Under the pieces are notes generated by a model. That model saw only the letters and a list, made by a program, of their open reading frames with translations, did no database searches and was not told where the DNA came from. Shown one piece after another: positions 25,819 to 34,024 of a stretch of 64,000 nucleotides of DNA (position 1 is the first letter of the stretch; every line of letters starts with the position of its first letter). The DNA is taken from NCBI GenBank assembly GCA_023426245.1, contig JAFABB010000057.1, forward strand, positions 1 to 64,000. The letters run 5' to 3'. Source of the DNA: Bacillota bacterium. GTDB lineage: Bacteria > Bacillota > UBA4882 > UBA8346. The position numbers were made by a program, and so were the translations under genes.

Positions 25819-26745
25819 CTATAGATAATGAAAAACTTTAACAGGTTGCCAATATAAATAAGTTCCGGTATTGTCCGGTGTTAATTGAGCGATTGCAATA
25901 ACTTGCAATAAATTATTCAAGAACTTTGCATAGGATCCGGGCGGGGAATCACAGGGATATTTTTGAAATGATATCTTACCTCCGTGAAGAATTTTTAATA
26001 CATCTTCAGGGCTTGGTTGCATCGAAGGCAAATGATCAAGTGCTTCCCCCAAAGTTATCAGCCGGGAATGAAGAGTACCCATTTTTAAATGATTTTCAAT
26101 TTCAGAAATTGTCAATGATTGATCCAAATCGAATTTGCCGGAGCGAAGCCTGATTAATTCTCCCATATGAGCGCCTGTCCCCAAACAAGCCCCCAAATCA
26201 TGGATTAAAGTTCGAATATATGTACCCTTGGAACAAGTTATTTCAACAATTACCGAATCTCTAAATCCATAACTCTCCCGGGGATTTAAAACTTCCCATT
26301 GGGTGACCTCGATCACTCTGGGCGTCCTATCGATAGTAACCCCTTTACGGGCCAAATCATAAAGTTTTTGTCCATGAACTTTCACTGCTGAAAACATCGG
26401 CGGTATTTGGTTTATGGTTCCGGTTAACCCATCCATGGCTTTTCGAAGAACTTCCATTTCCACCCGAGTATCTGGACACTCTTGAATCACTTGGCCGGTA
26501 GCATCTTGGGTATCGGTGCTTTGACCCAAAATGATTTCTCCACGGTATACTTTACAATCTTCATTTAAAAATGAAAAAGAACGCGTTGCCTGACCCAGTC
26601 CCACCACCAGGACTCCGGTTGCTTCCGGATCCAGAGTTCCGGTATGCCCAGCCTCACTCTGCTTTAACATCCGGCGCAGTACAGCCACAACCTGATGGGA
26701 AGTCATTCCTCGTTCTTTATGAACAACTAATATTCCATGCCACAT
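25819..26745 (-). CDS. truB: tRNA pseudouridine(55) synthase
   Basis: Converts U55 to pseudouridine in the T-loop of tRNA. The 308-residue protein begins GILVVHKERGMTSHQVV and carries the catalytic motif GHTGTLDPEATG with Asp39, then KVYRGEIILGQSTDTQDATG and, later, CSKGTYIRTLIHDLG. It overlaps the end of nrnA by 19 bp, which indicates translational coupling. The C-terminal part after about residue 215 (KILHGGKISF...) corresponds to the PUA-like tail. Confidence 0.94.
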   Translation of the reverse strand: MWHGILVVHKERGMTSHQVVAVLRRMLKQSEAGHTGTLDPEATGVLVVGLGQATRSFSFLNEDCKVYRGEIILGQSTDTQDATGQVIQECPDTRVEMEVLRKAMDGLTGTINQIPPMFSAVKVHGQKLYDLARKGVTIDRTPRVIEVTQWEVLNPRESYGFRDSVIVEITCSKGTYIRTLIHDLGACLGTGAHMGELIRLRSGKFDLDQSLTISEIENHLKMGTLHSRLITLGEALDHLPSMQPSPEDVLKILHGGKISFQKYPCDSPPGSYAKFLNNLLQVIAIAQLTPDNTGTYLYWQPVKVFHYL

Positions 26746-27755
26746 TGTTCGTAAAAACCGCTGACATAGCTCAGTACCTCGGCTACAATCCTTTCCAGCG
26801 GCCCATTTATGTTACATCCAGCGGCCCGGGCATGACCCCCGCCTCCAAAATTGGCTGCCAGTTTACTGACATCAACTGCCGTAGTTGAGCGCCAACTTAA
26901 CTTGATTTCATCGGGTTTTAATTCTTTAAATAAAATGCCAATTTCAACCCCTTCAATCGAACGAGCGTAATTAACATAACTTTCGGTCTCTTCATTTTCC
27001 ACCGGATACTTGGCGAGCATTTGCTGGTTTAAAACCGCCCAAGCTACTTTACCGCCTACCCCGACTTGAATCGAATTCAAAACTTCACCAAGAAGCCGAA
27101 TTGAATTGTAACTTTTTTGATCATGAACTTGTTCAGCCACTTTAGCAAGATCAACCTGATAGTTTTTAACAAGTTCAGCAGCGATTTCCATAGTATACCA
27201 AGAAGTGTTGGGGTACCGGAAAAAACCGGTATCAGTGGCTATAGCCGTATATAAAGCAACCGCAATTTTATTATCCATTTTAATGCCACCGGATGTTAAA
27301 AGACGATAAATTACTTCTCCCGTGGCAGCCGCATCCGGTTGGATTAAATTAAGTTGCCCAAAACCAATATTGGTTATATGATGATCAATATTAATAATGG
27401 GCAGGTTTTTCTCAAAAATTTCAGCCGGTAGTGCAATACGTTCTTTTTCCGCGCAATCCACGCTAATTAAGGTCTCTGGCTCCTGAGATTGAAAATTATT
27501 CGGATTACAATCAGCCGGCGTAAAATCCGACGAATTGTAATCCGACCGAATGAGGGCGCTACCCTCTAAAAAACGGTAAACATTCGGTACTCCATCACTG
27601 CAAATCATGATAACTTGTTTACCCATTTGGGAGAGGGCTCTACCAAGCGCTAAAGTCGAACCGATGGCATCCCCATCAGGGTGTACATGACAACCAATGA
27701 TAAATCTTTGTTTGTCCCTGATAAATTCGAAAAATTCCTGAAACGGAAGATCCAA
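26727..27755 (-). CDS. nrnA: DHH-family oligoribonuclease / pAp phosphatase
   Basis: A 342-residue phosphoesterase that degrades very short RNAs (nanoRNA) and removes the 3'-phosphate of pAp. It shows the DHH motifs CHVHPDGDAIGS near residue 22, SVDCAEKER near 115, NIDHHITNIGFG near 125 and the DHHA1 motif FGGGGHARAAGC near 305. The start is a TTG directly after the rbfA stop codon, with GAGGGG about 10 nt upstream. Presence between rbfA and truB is common in Firmicutes and links it to RNA turnover. Confidence 0.92.
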   Translation of the reverse strand: MDLPFQEFFEFIRDKQRFIIGCHVHPDGDAIGSTLALGRALSQMGKQVIMICSDGVPNVYRFLEGSALIRSDYNSSDFTPADCNPNNFQSQEPETLISVDCAEKERIALPAEIFEKNLPIINIDHHITNIGFGQLNLIQPDAAATGEVIYRLLTSGGIKMDNKIAVALYTAIATDTGFFRYPNTSWYTMEIAAELVKNYQVDLAKVAEQVHDQKSYNSIRLLGEVLNSIQVGVGGKVAWAVLNQQMLAKYPVENEETESYVNYARSIEGVEIGILFKELKPDEIKLSWRSTTAVDVSKLAANFGGGGHARAAGCNINGPLERIVAEVLSYVSGFYEQCGMEY

Positions 27756-28115
27756 CTATGATTCGCCCCTCTGTTCCTTTTTTACTTCATTCAAGAGCTC
27801 AAAAATACGTGAACCATGTTCAATGCTATTATCGGGAATAATATGAACTTCAGGTGTGTGGCGCAAGCGGATTCGATGCCCAAGTTCGGTTCGAATAAAA
27901 CCTTTTGCGCTTTCCAACCCTTCCATTGTCAAACGTTTGGCCTCATCATCACCCATAATGCTAACAAATATTTTAACATGACTATAATCATTGGATACTT
28001 CTACATCCATTACACTGACAAAACCAATACGGGGATCTTTCAGATCACGCTGTAAAATGGATCCAAACTCAGCTTTAATAAGTTCCCGTAACCGTTCATT
28101 CCTGTGGTCGGCCAT
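27756..28115 (-). CDS. rbfA: Ribosome-binding factor A
   Basis: A 119-residue KH-like protein that helps mature the 5' end of 16S rRNA in the 30S subunit. It begins RNERLRELIKAEFGSILQRDLKDPRIGFVSV and has DVEVSNDYSHVKIFVSIMG and RIRLRHTPEVHIIPDNSIEHG, all classic RbfA. The ATG follows GGGGG at 8 nt. It lies 47 bp after infB. Confidence 0.95.
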   Translation of the reverse strand: MADHRNERLRELIKAEFGSILQRDLKDPRIGFVSVMDVEVSNDYSHVKIFVSIMGDDEAKRLTMEGLESAKGFIRTELGHRIRLRHTPEVHIIPDNSIEHGSRIFELLNEVKKEQRGES

Positions 28116-28162
28116 GAATTATTCCCCCTCTCAAAAGTGACATCACCCAGACATGCGATCCA

Positions 28163-30946
28163 TCATTTAGTCATCGTACGTTTTACTTCTTCCATTGAAA
28201 AGGCCTCAATAATGTCCCCTTCTTTGATATCATTATACTTTTCGATGCCAATTCCGCATTCAAAACCTTCGGAAACTTCACGGACATCATCTTTAAAGCG
28301 TTTTAGAGAATCGATTTTGCCTTCCAAAATAACGATATTGTCCCGAATCAGTCGAATATCATTACTGCGGGTTATTTTGCCCTCAAGTACATAACATCCG
28401 GCAATATTACCCACTTTGGGAACTTTATAAATTTGACGAATTTCGGCCTTTCCATTAATAACTTCTTTAAAGGTCGGTTCCAGCATACCTTCCATGGCTT
28501 TCTGAACATCTTCTATAATATTATAGATGACCCGGTACAACCGGATGTCAACATTTTCCTTCTCGGCGCTGCGTTTAGCGCTGGGATCAGGGCGAACATT
28601 GAAACCTATAATAATAGCATTGGAAGCCGAGGCCAGCATGACATCGCCTTCGCCAATACCTCCTACTGCTCCCTGAATAACTTTGACTCTGACTTCTTCG
28701 GTGGATAATTTCTCCAGCGATTGGCGGATAGCTTCCACCGATCCTTGAACATCCGCTTTAAGGACGATCTTTAGCTCTTTGATTTCGCCTTCTTTAATTT
28801 TCGTAAACAAATCATCTAAAGTAATCTTTTGGGTTTTCTTTAATTCGGTTTCCCGTTTATACTGCATCCGCTTATCTGCTAAATGCCGTGCTGAACTTTC
28901 TTCAGCTGCTACATGCAAAATATCTCCGGCTTCCGGTACTTCATCAAAGCCAATCACTTCGACAGGAGTTGAAGGACCCGCCTTTTTGACCCTTTTTCCT
29001 TTATCATTGTTAAGAACTTTAACTTTTCCCGCAGCAGCCCCGGCTATAATCGGATCACCGACTTGCAGCGTACCGTTTTGCACCAGTACTGTTGCTACAG
29101 GTCCCCGCCCTTTATCCAGTTTGGCTTCGATAATCGTTCCTTTAGCCAAACGCTCAGGGTTTGCCTTGAGGTCCTTAACATCGGCTACCAAAAGTATCAT
29201 TTCCAATAAAGTCTCAATACCGGTTCTTTTTTTTGCGGAAACCGGAACGAAGATAGTTTCACCACCCAAGGCTTCATCCACTAATCCAAATTGCAACAAA
29301 TTCGTCTTAATACGGTCAAGATTCGCGCCTGGCTTGTCGATTTTATTGATGGCGACGATAATAGGAACATTTGCATCCTGTACATGATTGATAGCTTCAA
29401 CCGTCTGAGGCATAACCCCGTCATCGGCCGCTACCACCAGGATTGCGATATCAGTCACTTGAGCGCCTCGGGCCCGCATTGCCGTAAAAGCCGCATGTCC
29501 CGGAGTGTCCAAAAAAGTAATTTTCCTTTCTTTTAATTCAACCTGATAGGCGCCGATATGCTGGGTAATACCGCCAGCTTCCTGAGAAGTAACGTTCGTT
29601 TGACGAATCGCATCCAGCAAAGACGTTTTACCATGATCAACATGCCCTAAGATTGTAACCACTGGAGGACGATTGATCAAACTGCCGGGATCATCATCCG
29701 CTTCGACAAATTCTAATTTTTCGGCTTCGGTTTTCGCTGCAGTAGCCGAAATTCCATATTCATCGGCAATTAGAATCATGGTATCACGATCAATCTCTTG
29801 GTTGATGGTTGCCATAACTCCGAGGCCGATTAATTTTTTAATAATATCGCTGGCCGGTAACTCCACCAATTGGGAAAACTCCTTGATACTCATAAAATCA
29901 GGCAGTTGGACTGATTTTACACTCGTTGTAAGAATTTGGGATTTCGGCGGTGCTTGGAACCGATTTTCTTGAAAACGCCCTTGTTGGCCCCGATTATTTT
30001 GATTATTGGTTGAACGTATACCATTTCGGGCAGCAACTTGATTCCTTCCTTCTTGTTGTCTGGCACCCGAATTACCATGCCCATTCTTTTGACCAAAATT
30101 CGAATTTGGGCGCGGTCCTTGATTTTGGTGAGGTCCTTGATTTTGACCCTGTCGTTGAGGCCCCTGGTTAGGTCTCTGCATAGTTCTGGACTGGCCTTGC
30201 GCCGGTCTCTGTCCCGCATTTTGCTGGGAACGAACTCCGGAAGTACTATGGCTTTGGTTCCCCTGCGGAGTCCTTGACGGCTCGCCCTTTGGTACAAAGG
30301 CAGGCTGTTTAGGCGGTTCCCCGGGGCGACGATTTCCGTATCGCCCGAAATTATCATTCTGGGAAGCAGGCCGGTTATTTGGATTCGGGGCCGGTTTCCG
30401 TTCCTCGTTGATACCGGTTCGCAAATGATTCATCGGCGAAACCCGTGAACCATTGGTTCTACCGGATTGTTCAACCCGCTGTGCGGAGCCCTCCCTTTGT
30501 TGTGGCATAGTTCTAGTAAACGCCTCCCGATGCGACGCTTCATTACGGCTTGGGCTTTCCTTTGAGTGCGGCATCTGGGTTTGACGAATCGGCTCTCTAT
30601 AATTAGAGTTACCTCTCGGCTCGGCCCCCGCCGGTGTGGTGTGCTCGATTCTAGAAGGATTCTTTCGCAGGGATCCTTCTTCGGCAGCCGGAGCTTTTTC
30701 AACCGTTTGCGGCTTGGCCGCTTCATTTTTGGGCCCGTTCTGAGCGTCAGAACTTTTAACCGCTGAAAAGTCGGTTTTTGATTTCGATACCGTTGAAAAT
30801 GCTGTTTTTGCCTCATCAACAAATTTATCATCAATGGTACTCATATGATTACGAACATTGGCGCCCAACGGATTTAAAAAAGCCATCAATTCTTTAATGC
30901 TGATTCCCAATTCCTTGCTTAACTCATGTACACGTATTTTATTTAT
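28163..30946 (-). CDS. infB: Translation initiation factor IF-2, apparently started at AUA
   Basis: GTPase that brings initiator tRNA to the ribosome. The 927-residue protein has the N-terminal IF2_N helix (NKIRVHELSKELGISIKELM), a low-complexity Gln/Asn/Arg/Pro/Gly-rich linker of roughly 250 residues, a second IF2_N segment (MSIKEFSQLVELPASDII), the GTPase domain (GHVDHGKTSLLD, DTPGHAAFTAMRARG, NKIDKPGA) and domains II-IV. The frame has no ATG, GTG or TTG before a TTG at 30910, which would remove the first 12 conserved residues. An ATA at 30946 lies 7 nt after GGAGGTG, overlaps the ylxQ stop codon and aligns exactly with the family start Met, so it is proposed as the initiation codon. Confidence 0.9.
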   Translation of the reverse strand: MNKIRVHELSKELGISIKELMAFLNPLGANVRNHMSTIDDKFVDEAKTAFSTVSKSKTDFSAVKSSDAQNGPKNEAAKPQTVEKAPAAEEGSLRKNPSRIEHTTPAGAEPRGNSNYREPIRQTQMPHSKESPSRNEASHREAFTRTMPQQREGSAQRVEQSGRTNGSRVSPMNHLRTGINEERKPAPNPNNRPASQNDNFGRYGNRRPGEPPKQPAFVPKGEPSRTPQGNQSHSTSGVRSQQNAGQRPAQGQSRTMQRPNQGPQRQGQNQGPHQNQGPRPNSNFGQKNGHGNSGARQQEGRNQVAARNGIRSTNNQNNRGQQGRFQENRFQAPPKSQILTTSVKSVQLPDFMSIKEFSQLVELPASDIIKKLIGLGVMATINQEIDRDTMILIADEYGISATAAKTEAEKLEFVEADDDPGSLINRPPVVTILGHVDHGKTSLLDAIRQTNVTSQEAGGITQHIGAYQVELKERKITFLDTPGHAAFTAMRARGAQVTDIAILVVAADDGVMPQTVEAINHVQDANVPIIVAINKIDKPGANLDRIKTNLLQFGLVDEALGGETIFVPVSAKKRTGIETLLEMILLVADVKDLKANPERLAKGTIIEAKLDKGRGPVATVLVQNGTLQVGDPIIAGAAAGKVKVLNNDKGKRVKKAGPSTPVEVIGFDEVPEAGDILHVAAEESSARHLADKRMQYKRETELKKTQKITLDDLFTKIKEGEIKELKIVLKADVQGSVEAIRQSLEKLSTEEVRVKVIQGAVGGIGEGDVMLASASNAIIIGFNVRPDPSAKRSAEKENVDIRLYRVIYNIIEDVQKAMEGMLEPTFKEVINGKAEIRQIYKVPKVGNIAGCYVLEGKITRSNDIRLIRDNIVILEGKIDSLKRFKDDVREVSEGFECGIGIEKYNDIKEGDIIEAFSMEEVKRTMTK

Positions 30947-31257
30947 TGTGAGTCACCTCCATCTGTAAATAAAGAACGAACGGTCGCAGCAAAATGGTTG
31001 GAAATGATTCCAATAACTCCGCGACCAGGTTTACCGATCCAATGTCCTAAATCAGAACACGAACCGTAACAATAAAACGAAATCTTTTTTGTTTCACATA
31101 AACGTTTAAAATTATGAATAGTTTTTATCGATAAATCCTGCGCACAAATGACCAAATATACTTGACCTTTTTTAATAGCCACCTCTACTGCAGTACTTCC
31201 GGATATTAACTGTCTGCTTTTAGCAGCAAAACCAATCATCGATTGTAATTTCGTCAT
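30943..31257 (-). CDS. ylxQ: L7Ae-like ribosomal protein YlxQ
   Basis: A 104-residue L7Ae/L30e-fold RNA-binding protein (IGFAAKSRQLISGSTAVEVAIKKGQVYLVI, then CYGSCSDLGHWIGKPGRGVIGI). Homologues bind kink-turn RNA or associate with the ribosome. Its start overlaps the ylxR stop by four bases (ATGA) and its stop codon overlaps the proposed infB initiation codon, so ribosomes may pass from one to the next. The lysine-rich loop and GKPGRGV are conserved in the family. Confidence 0.9.
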   Translation of the reverse strand: MTKLQSMIGFAAKSRQLISGSTAVEVAIKKGQVYLVICAQDLSIKTIHNFKRLCETKKISFYCYGSCSDLGHWIGKPGRGVIGIISNHFAATVRSLFTDGGDSQ

Positions 31258-31526
31258 TTGATAATTTTTAATAAATCCGCCCGAAGGCGCTCTTTCATTT
31301 CGGATGACATACTAACTTCCAGAGCTTTATCAAGTAAAGCCCCCTTAAAAGAAGATTCCAGACAATTCATACTGGCACAAGTATAAACACCTCGGCCCGA
31401 TTTCTTTCCGGTTAAATCAACCAAAACCTCGCCTTCCGGTGTACGGACCATTCTAATGAGCTCCTTCTTGGGCTTCACGGCTTTACAACCCAAACAAGTC
31501 CGCTGGGGAATTTTTTTTACTTTCAT
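31254..31526 (-). CDS. ylxR: YlxR / RnpM RNA-binding protein (DUF448)
   Basis: A 90-residue basic protein of the YlxR family, shown in Bacillus to bind RNase P RNA and modulate its activity (RnpM). Family marks are PQRTCLGCKAVKPKKELIRMVRT and GRGVYTCASMNCLE. The ATG overlaps the nusA stop by one base (TAATG). It sits in the conserved place between nusA and ylxQ. Confidence 0.93.
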   Translation of the reverse strand: MKVKKIPQRTCLGCKAVKPKKELIRMVRTPEGEVLVDLTGKKSGRGVYTCASMNCLESSFKGALLDKALEVSMSSEMKERLRADLLKIIK

Positions 31527-33187
31527 TAAGAGTCCCCCTTTTTCCGTCCTTTACCGTTCGTTTTCTCTTTGTTTAGCTCAGCGTTTAATAATTGACCAAT
31601 TGTAAATCCGCCAAAATCATTATCGGTGTTATCATCTGGTTTGGACGATTTTTTACTCTTCACTTTTTTGTCTCCCACCGCCGCCTTATCATTTTGAATT
31701 GAATCATCATCGGTTCCCTCAACGGAAGCAGATTTTTCCTTGGGTCCTCCCTGTTCCTCGAGAACATCGGCGAAGAAGAATCCTTCATCCACAGAAATCG
31801 GTTCATCATCCAATTCAAGTTTGGCAAGATGTTTCGGTGGAGCGCTTTTTGCCTTTTTAACCTTCTTTTTAGGGTTGAATTCTTCGGGTTCTTCGGGTTC
31901 TTCGGATTCCTCGGATTCCTCATCTTCAATATGACTTTCAGGTACTTCAATTTCCGGTTCTTTTACAGAAGTATCAGCTGTTTGGGAAACTGCCGGTTCC
32001 AGTTTAAGATTACCTTTTTCAGTTACTTCAGCTTCTTCTCCATCCTCAAATTCTTCGGTATCCGCTAAAGATTTCTGTTCGTTAGGTTCCTCTTTGATAA
32101 TCTCTTTAAAGCCAATTTCTTCCCGGACCAGACGATCAATTTCCTCGGTTTTTTCAGCTGCTTGAGATTCACTCTTGATGTCAATCTTCCAACCGGTTAG
32201 TTTTGCGGCTAACCGTGCATTTTGTCCCTCTTTCCCAATTGCCAGTGATAGCTGAAAATCAGGGACAATCACGATGGCAGTTTTCTTGGAGGGTAAAATC
32301 TTTACATCACTTACTTTGGCCGGACTCAAAGCATTAATGATGAATGTTATCGGATCGGCGCTCCAAGGAACGACATCGATTTTTTCTCCCTTGAGTTCCC
32401 TGACGATCATTTGCACCCGAATGCCTCTCGAACCCACACATGCGCCAACCGGGTCAATCTGACTATCGCGGCTATATACCGCAAGCTTAGACCGATGGCC
32501 CGGCTCCCGGGCTACAGATTTGATCTCTACCAACCCATCTTGAATCTCCGGCACTTCTAACTCAAAGAGCCGTTTAAGCAATCCGGTACGAGTTCTCGAT
32601 AAAAGAACCTGAGGCCCCTTCGTTGTTTTCTTAACTTCCACTACGAATGTCTTTAATCGCATACCCTGCTCATAATGTTCATTCGGCATTTGTTCATTAC
32701 CAGGCAGAATACCTTCAATTCTCCCCAAATCGACAAAAATGTTCTTTTGTTCAAATCTTTGTACAATCCCAGTAATTAAATCGCCAACCCGGTTTACGAA
32801 TTCATCATAAATAATGCTTCGTTCGGCCTCGCGGATCCGTTGAACCACAACTTGTTTAGCAGTTTGAGCCGCGATTCTCCCAAATTCTTTTGGAAAAATT
32901 TCAAATTCCACTAAATCGCCCAATTCATAAATGGGATTTATTTTTTGGGCATCTGCCAAAGAAATTTCGTTCTTATCGTCTTCAACTTCTTCGACGACTG
33001 TTTTGTGTGTATAAACCCGAAAAGCTCCTGTATCCGGATCAACACGAACCTCGATACTCTGGGCAACCTTCTGGTCACGTTTATACGCTGAAGCTAAAGC
33101 GGTTTCTATAGCATCCAGTAGAATAACTTTACTGATTCCTTTTTCCCGTTCAACCTGTTCCAGAGCATCCATAAACTCATGATTCAT
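31526..33187 (-). CDS. nusA: Transcription termination/antitermination factor NusA with long acidic tail
   Basis: Binds RNA polymerase and nascent RNA, stimulating pausing and intrinsic termination. Residues 1-125 form the NusA N-domain, about 135-200 the S1 domain (VGDLITGIVQRFEQKNIFVDLG), and about 225-345 the two KH domains (VGACVGSRGIRVQMIVREL, LAIGKEGQNARLAAKLTGW). From about 350 to 553 there is a low-complexity, strongly acidic tail (EESEESEEPEEPEE) ending in a short basic patch, which Bacillus NusA (about 370 residues) lacks. The ATG overlaps the rimP stop (ATGA). Confidence 0.95.
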   Translation of the reverse strand: MNHEFMDALEQVEREKGISKVILLDAIETALASAYKRDQKVAQSIEVRVDPDTGAFRVYTHKTVVEEVEDDKNEISLADAQKINPIYELGDLVEFEIFPKEFGRIAAQTAKQVVVQRIREAERSIIYDEFVNRVGDLITGIVQRFEQKNIFVDLGRIEGILPGNEQMPNEHYEQGMRLKTFVVEVKKTTKGPQVLLSRTRTGLLKRLFELEVPEIQDGLVEIKSVAREPGHRSKLAVYSRDSQIDPVGACVGSRGIRVQMIVRELKGEKIDVVPWSADPITFIINALSPAKVSDVKILPSKKTAIVIVPDFQLSLAIGKEGQNARLAAKLTGWKIDIKSESQAAEKTEEIDRLVREEIGFKEIIKEEPNEQKSLADTEEFEDGEEAEVTEKGNLKLEPAVSQTADTSVKEPEIEVPESHIEDEESEESEEPEEPEEFNPKKKVKKAKSAPPKHLAKLELDDEPISVDEGFFFADVLEEQGGPKEKSASVEGTDDDSIQNDKAAVGDKKVKSKKSSKPDDNTDNDFGGFTIGQLLNAELNKEKTNGKGRKKGDS

Positions 33188-33690
33188 TTCTTTTTCTTTC
33201 CCCCTTTAGGGCCGAAAACTTCAGCCATAATATGTGCTTTTGCTATATCAGTCCGGGGGATTTCAATGGTTGTACCGTTCCACGCAATACAAACCATTGG
33301 CTGCATCTCCCCTGCTACTAAACCTGCCAATTCTCCCTGATAGACTTTTTGACCGTTCAAGGCCTTGTGTAAGGTTAGTTCAATTTTCGAGCCAGCGAAA
33401 CGAATAAAATCGGCATCCTTTCTTAAAGGCCGTTCAATACCAGGTGAGGACACCTCTAATAAGTAACTTCCCGGGATCGGATCTTTTTCATCAAGCTCCT
33501 TTCCCAAGGCTTCACTAAAATGCTGACATTCATTAATTCCAATACCTGTTGTACAATCTATAAAGCAACGCAAAACCCAATCAGGCCCCTCTTTACGATA
33601 TTCAACCGCCACCAATTCGTACCCCATTTTTTCGGCAATCGGAGAAGCCAATTTTTCAATAATATCCTCAATTCTTTCTTTTGGGGCCAA
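33184..33690 (-). CDS. rimP: Ribosome maturation factor RimP
   Basis: A 168-residue factor needed for 30S subunit maturation. It shows KLASPIAEKMGYELVAVEY, GIGINECQHFSEALGKELD and SYLLEVSSPGIERPL, then the SH3-like C-terminal domain. A TTG at 33690 lies 7 nt after GGGAGG and gives the normal N-terminus (LAPKERIEDI); an ATG at 33705 just before it would place the ribosome binding site inside the gene. It heads the rimP-to-ribF cluster, preceded by a terminator-like hairpin. Confidence 0.93.
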   Translation of the reverse strand: MAPKERIEDIIEKLASPIAEKMGYELVAVEYRKEGPDWVLRCFIDCTTGIGINECQHFSEALGKELDEKDPIPGSYLLEVSSPGIERPLRKDADFIRFAGSKIELTLHKALNGQKVYQGELAGLVAGEMQPMVCIAWNGTTIEIPRTDIAKAHIMAEVFGPKGGKKKK

Positions 33691-33713
33691 TTTAAAACCT
33701 CCCATAACGACTA

Positions 33714-33742
33714 CAAAACGAAAGAGTGGGATAGCCCCACTC
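33714..33742 (-). promoter_or_regulatory. Terminator-like hairpin in the rimP-nusA leader
   Basis: On the minus strand GAGTGGG (33742-33736) pairs with CCCACTC (33730-33724) around a five-base loop, followed by TTTCGTTTTG. It lies 24-50 bp before the rimP start and after the probable promoter. In Bacillus subtilis the matching operon is autoregulated by NusA-dependent termination in its leader; the structure here is of the kind expected for that. Confidence 0.6.
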
Positions 33743-33835
33743 CTTTTCAAAAAACTTCCCTCTTAGTTTACCACAACTATTATAATTTGACAAGTAAGAC
33801 CAAGTTGTTTTAAGGTACTTCCCATGCTTTTATGG

Positions 33836-33988
33836 TTATCTTAATATAAGTCCCCGATGCCATAACCATATCATAATTATGAATAAAGAGAGTAAGGATA
33901 ATAATAAAACAATTTTTACAGCCTTAAAGAGAACTTTCAATAAAACAACCACGAATAATCCGCCTAAGATTACCAATACCCAGCTCAT
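33836..33988 (-). CDS. Small membrane protein, 50 residues
   Basis: ATG at 33988 follows GGAGGGAGGG at 6-7 nt, an unusually strong ribosome binding site. The protein is almost wholly hydrophobic: MSWVLVILGGLFVVVLLKVL, a short basic turn FKAVK, then IVLLLSLLSLFIIMIWLWH and a basic end, so it probably forms a two-helix membrane hairpin. It follows the TPR gene by 36 bp on the same strand. I know no family for it. Function unknown. Confidence 0.6.
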   Translation of the reverse strand: MSWVLVILGGLFVVVLLKVLFKAVKIVLLLSLLSLFIIMIWLWHRGLILR

Positions 33989-34024
33989 CCAAAGCCCTCC
34001 CTCCAAAATCAGGGAATCTTTACT

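Noticed and set aside
28779..29387. Frame of 202 codons antisense to infB
   Set aside because: Ser/Thr/Ala-rich shadow of the GTPase domain; no ribosome binding site.
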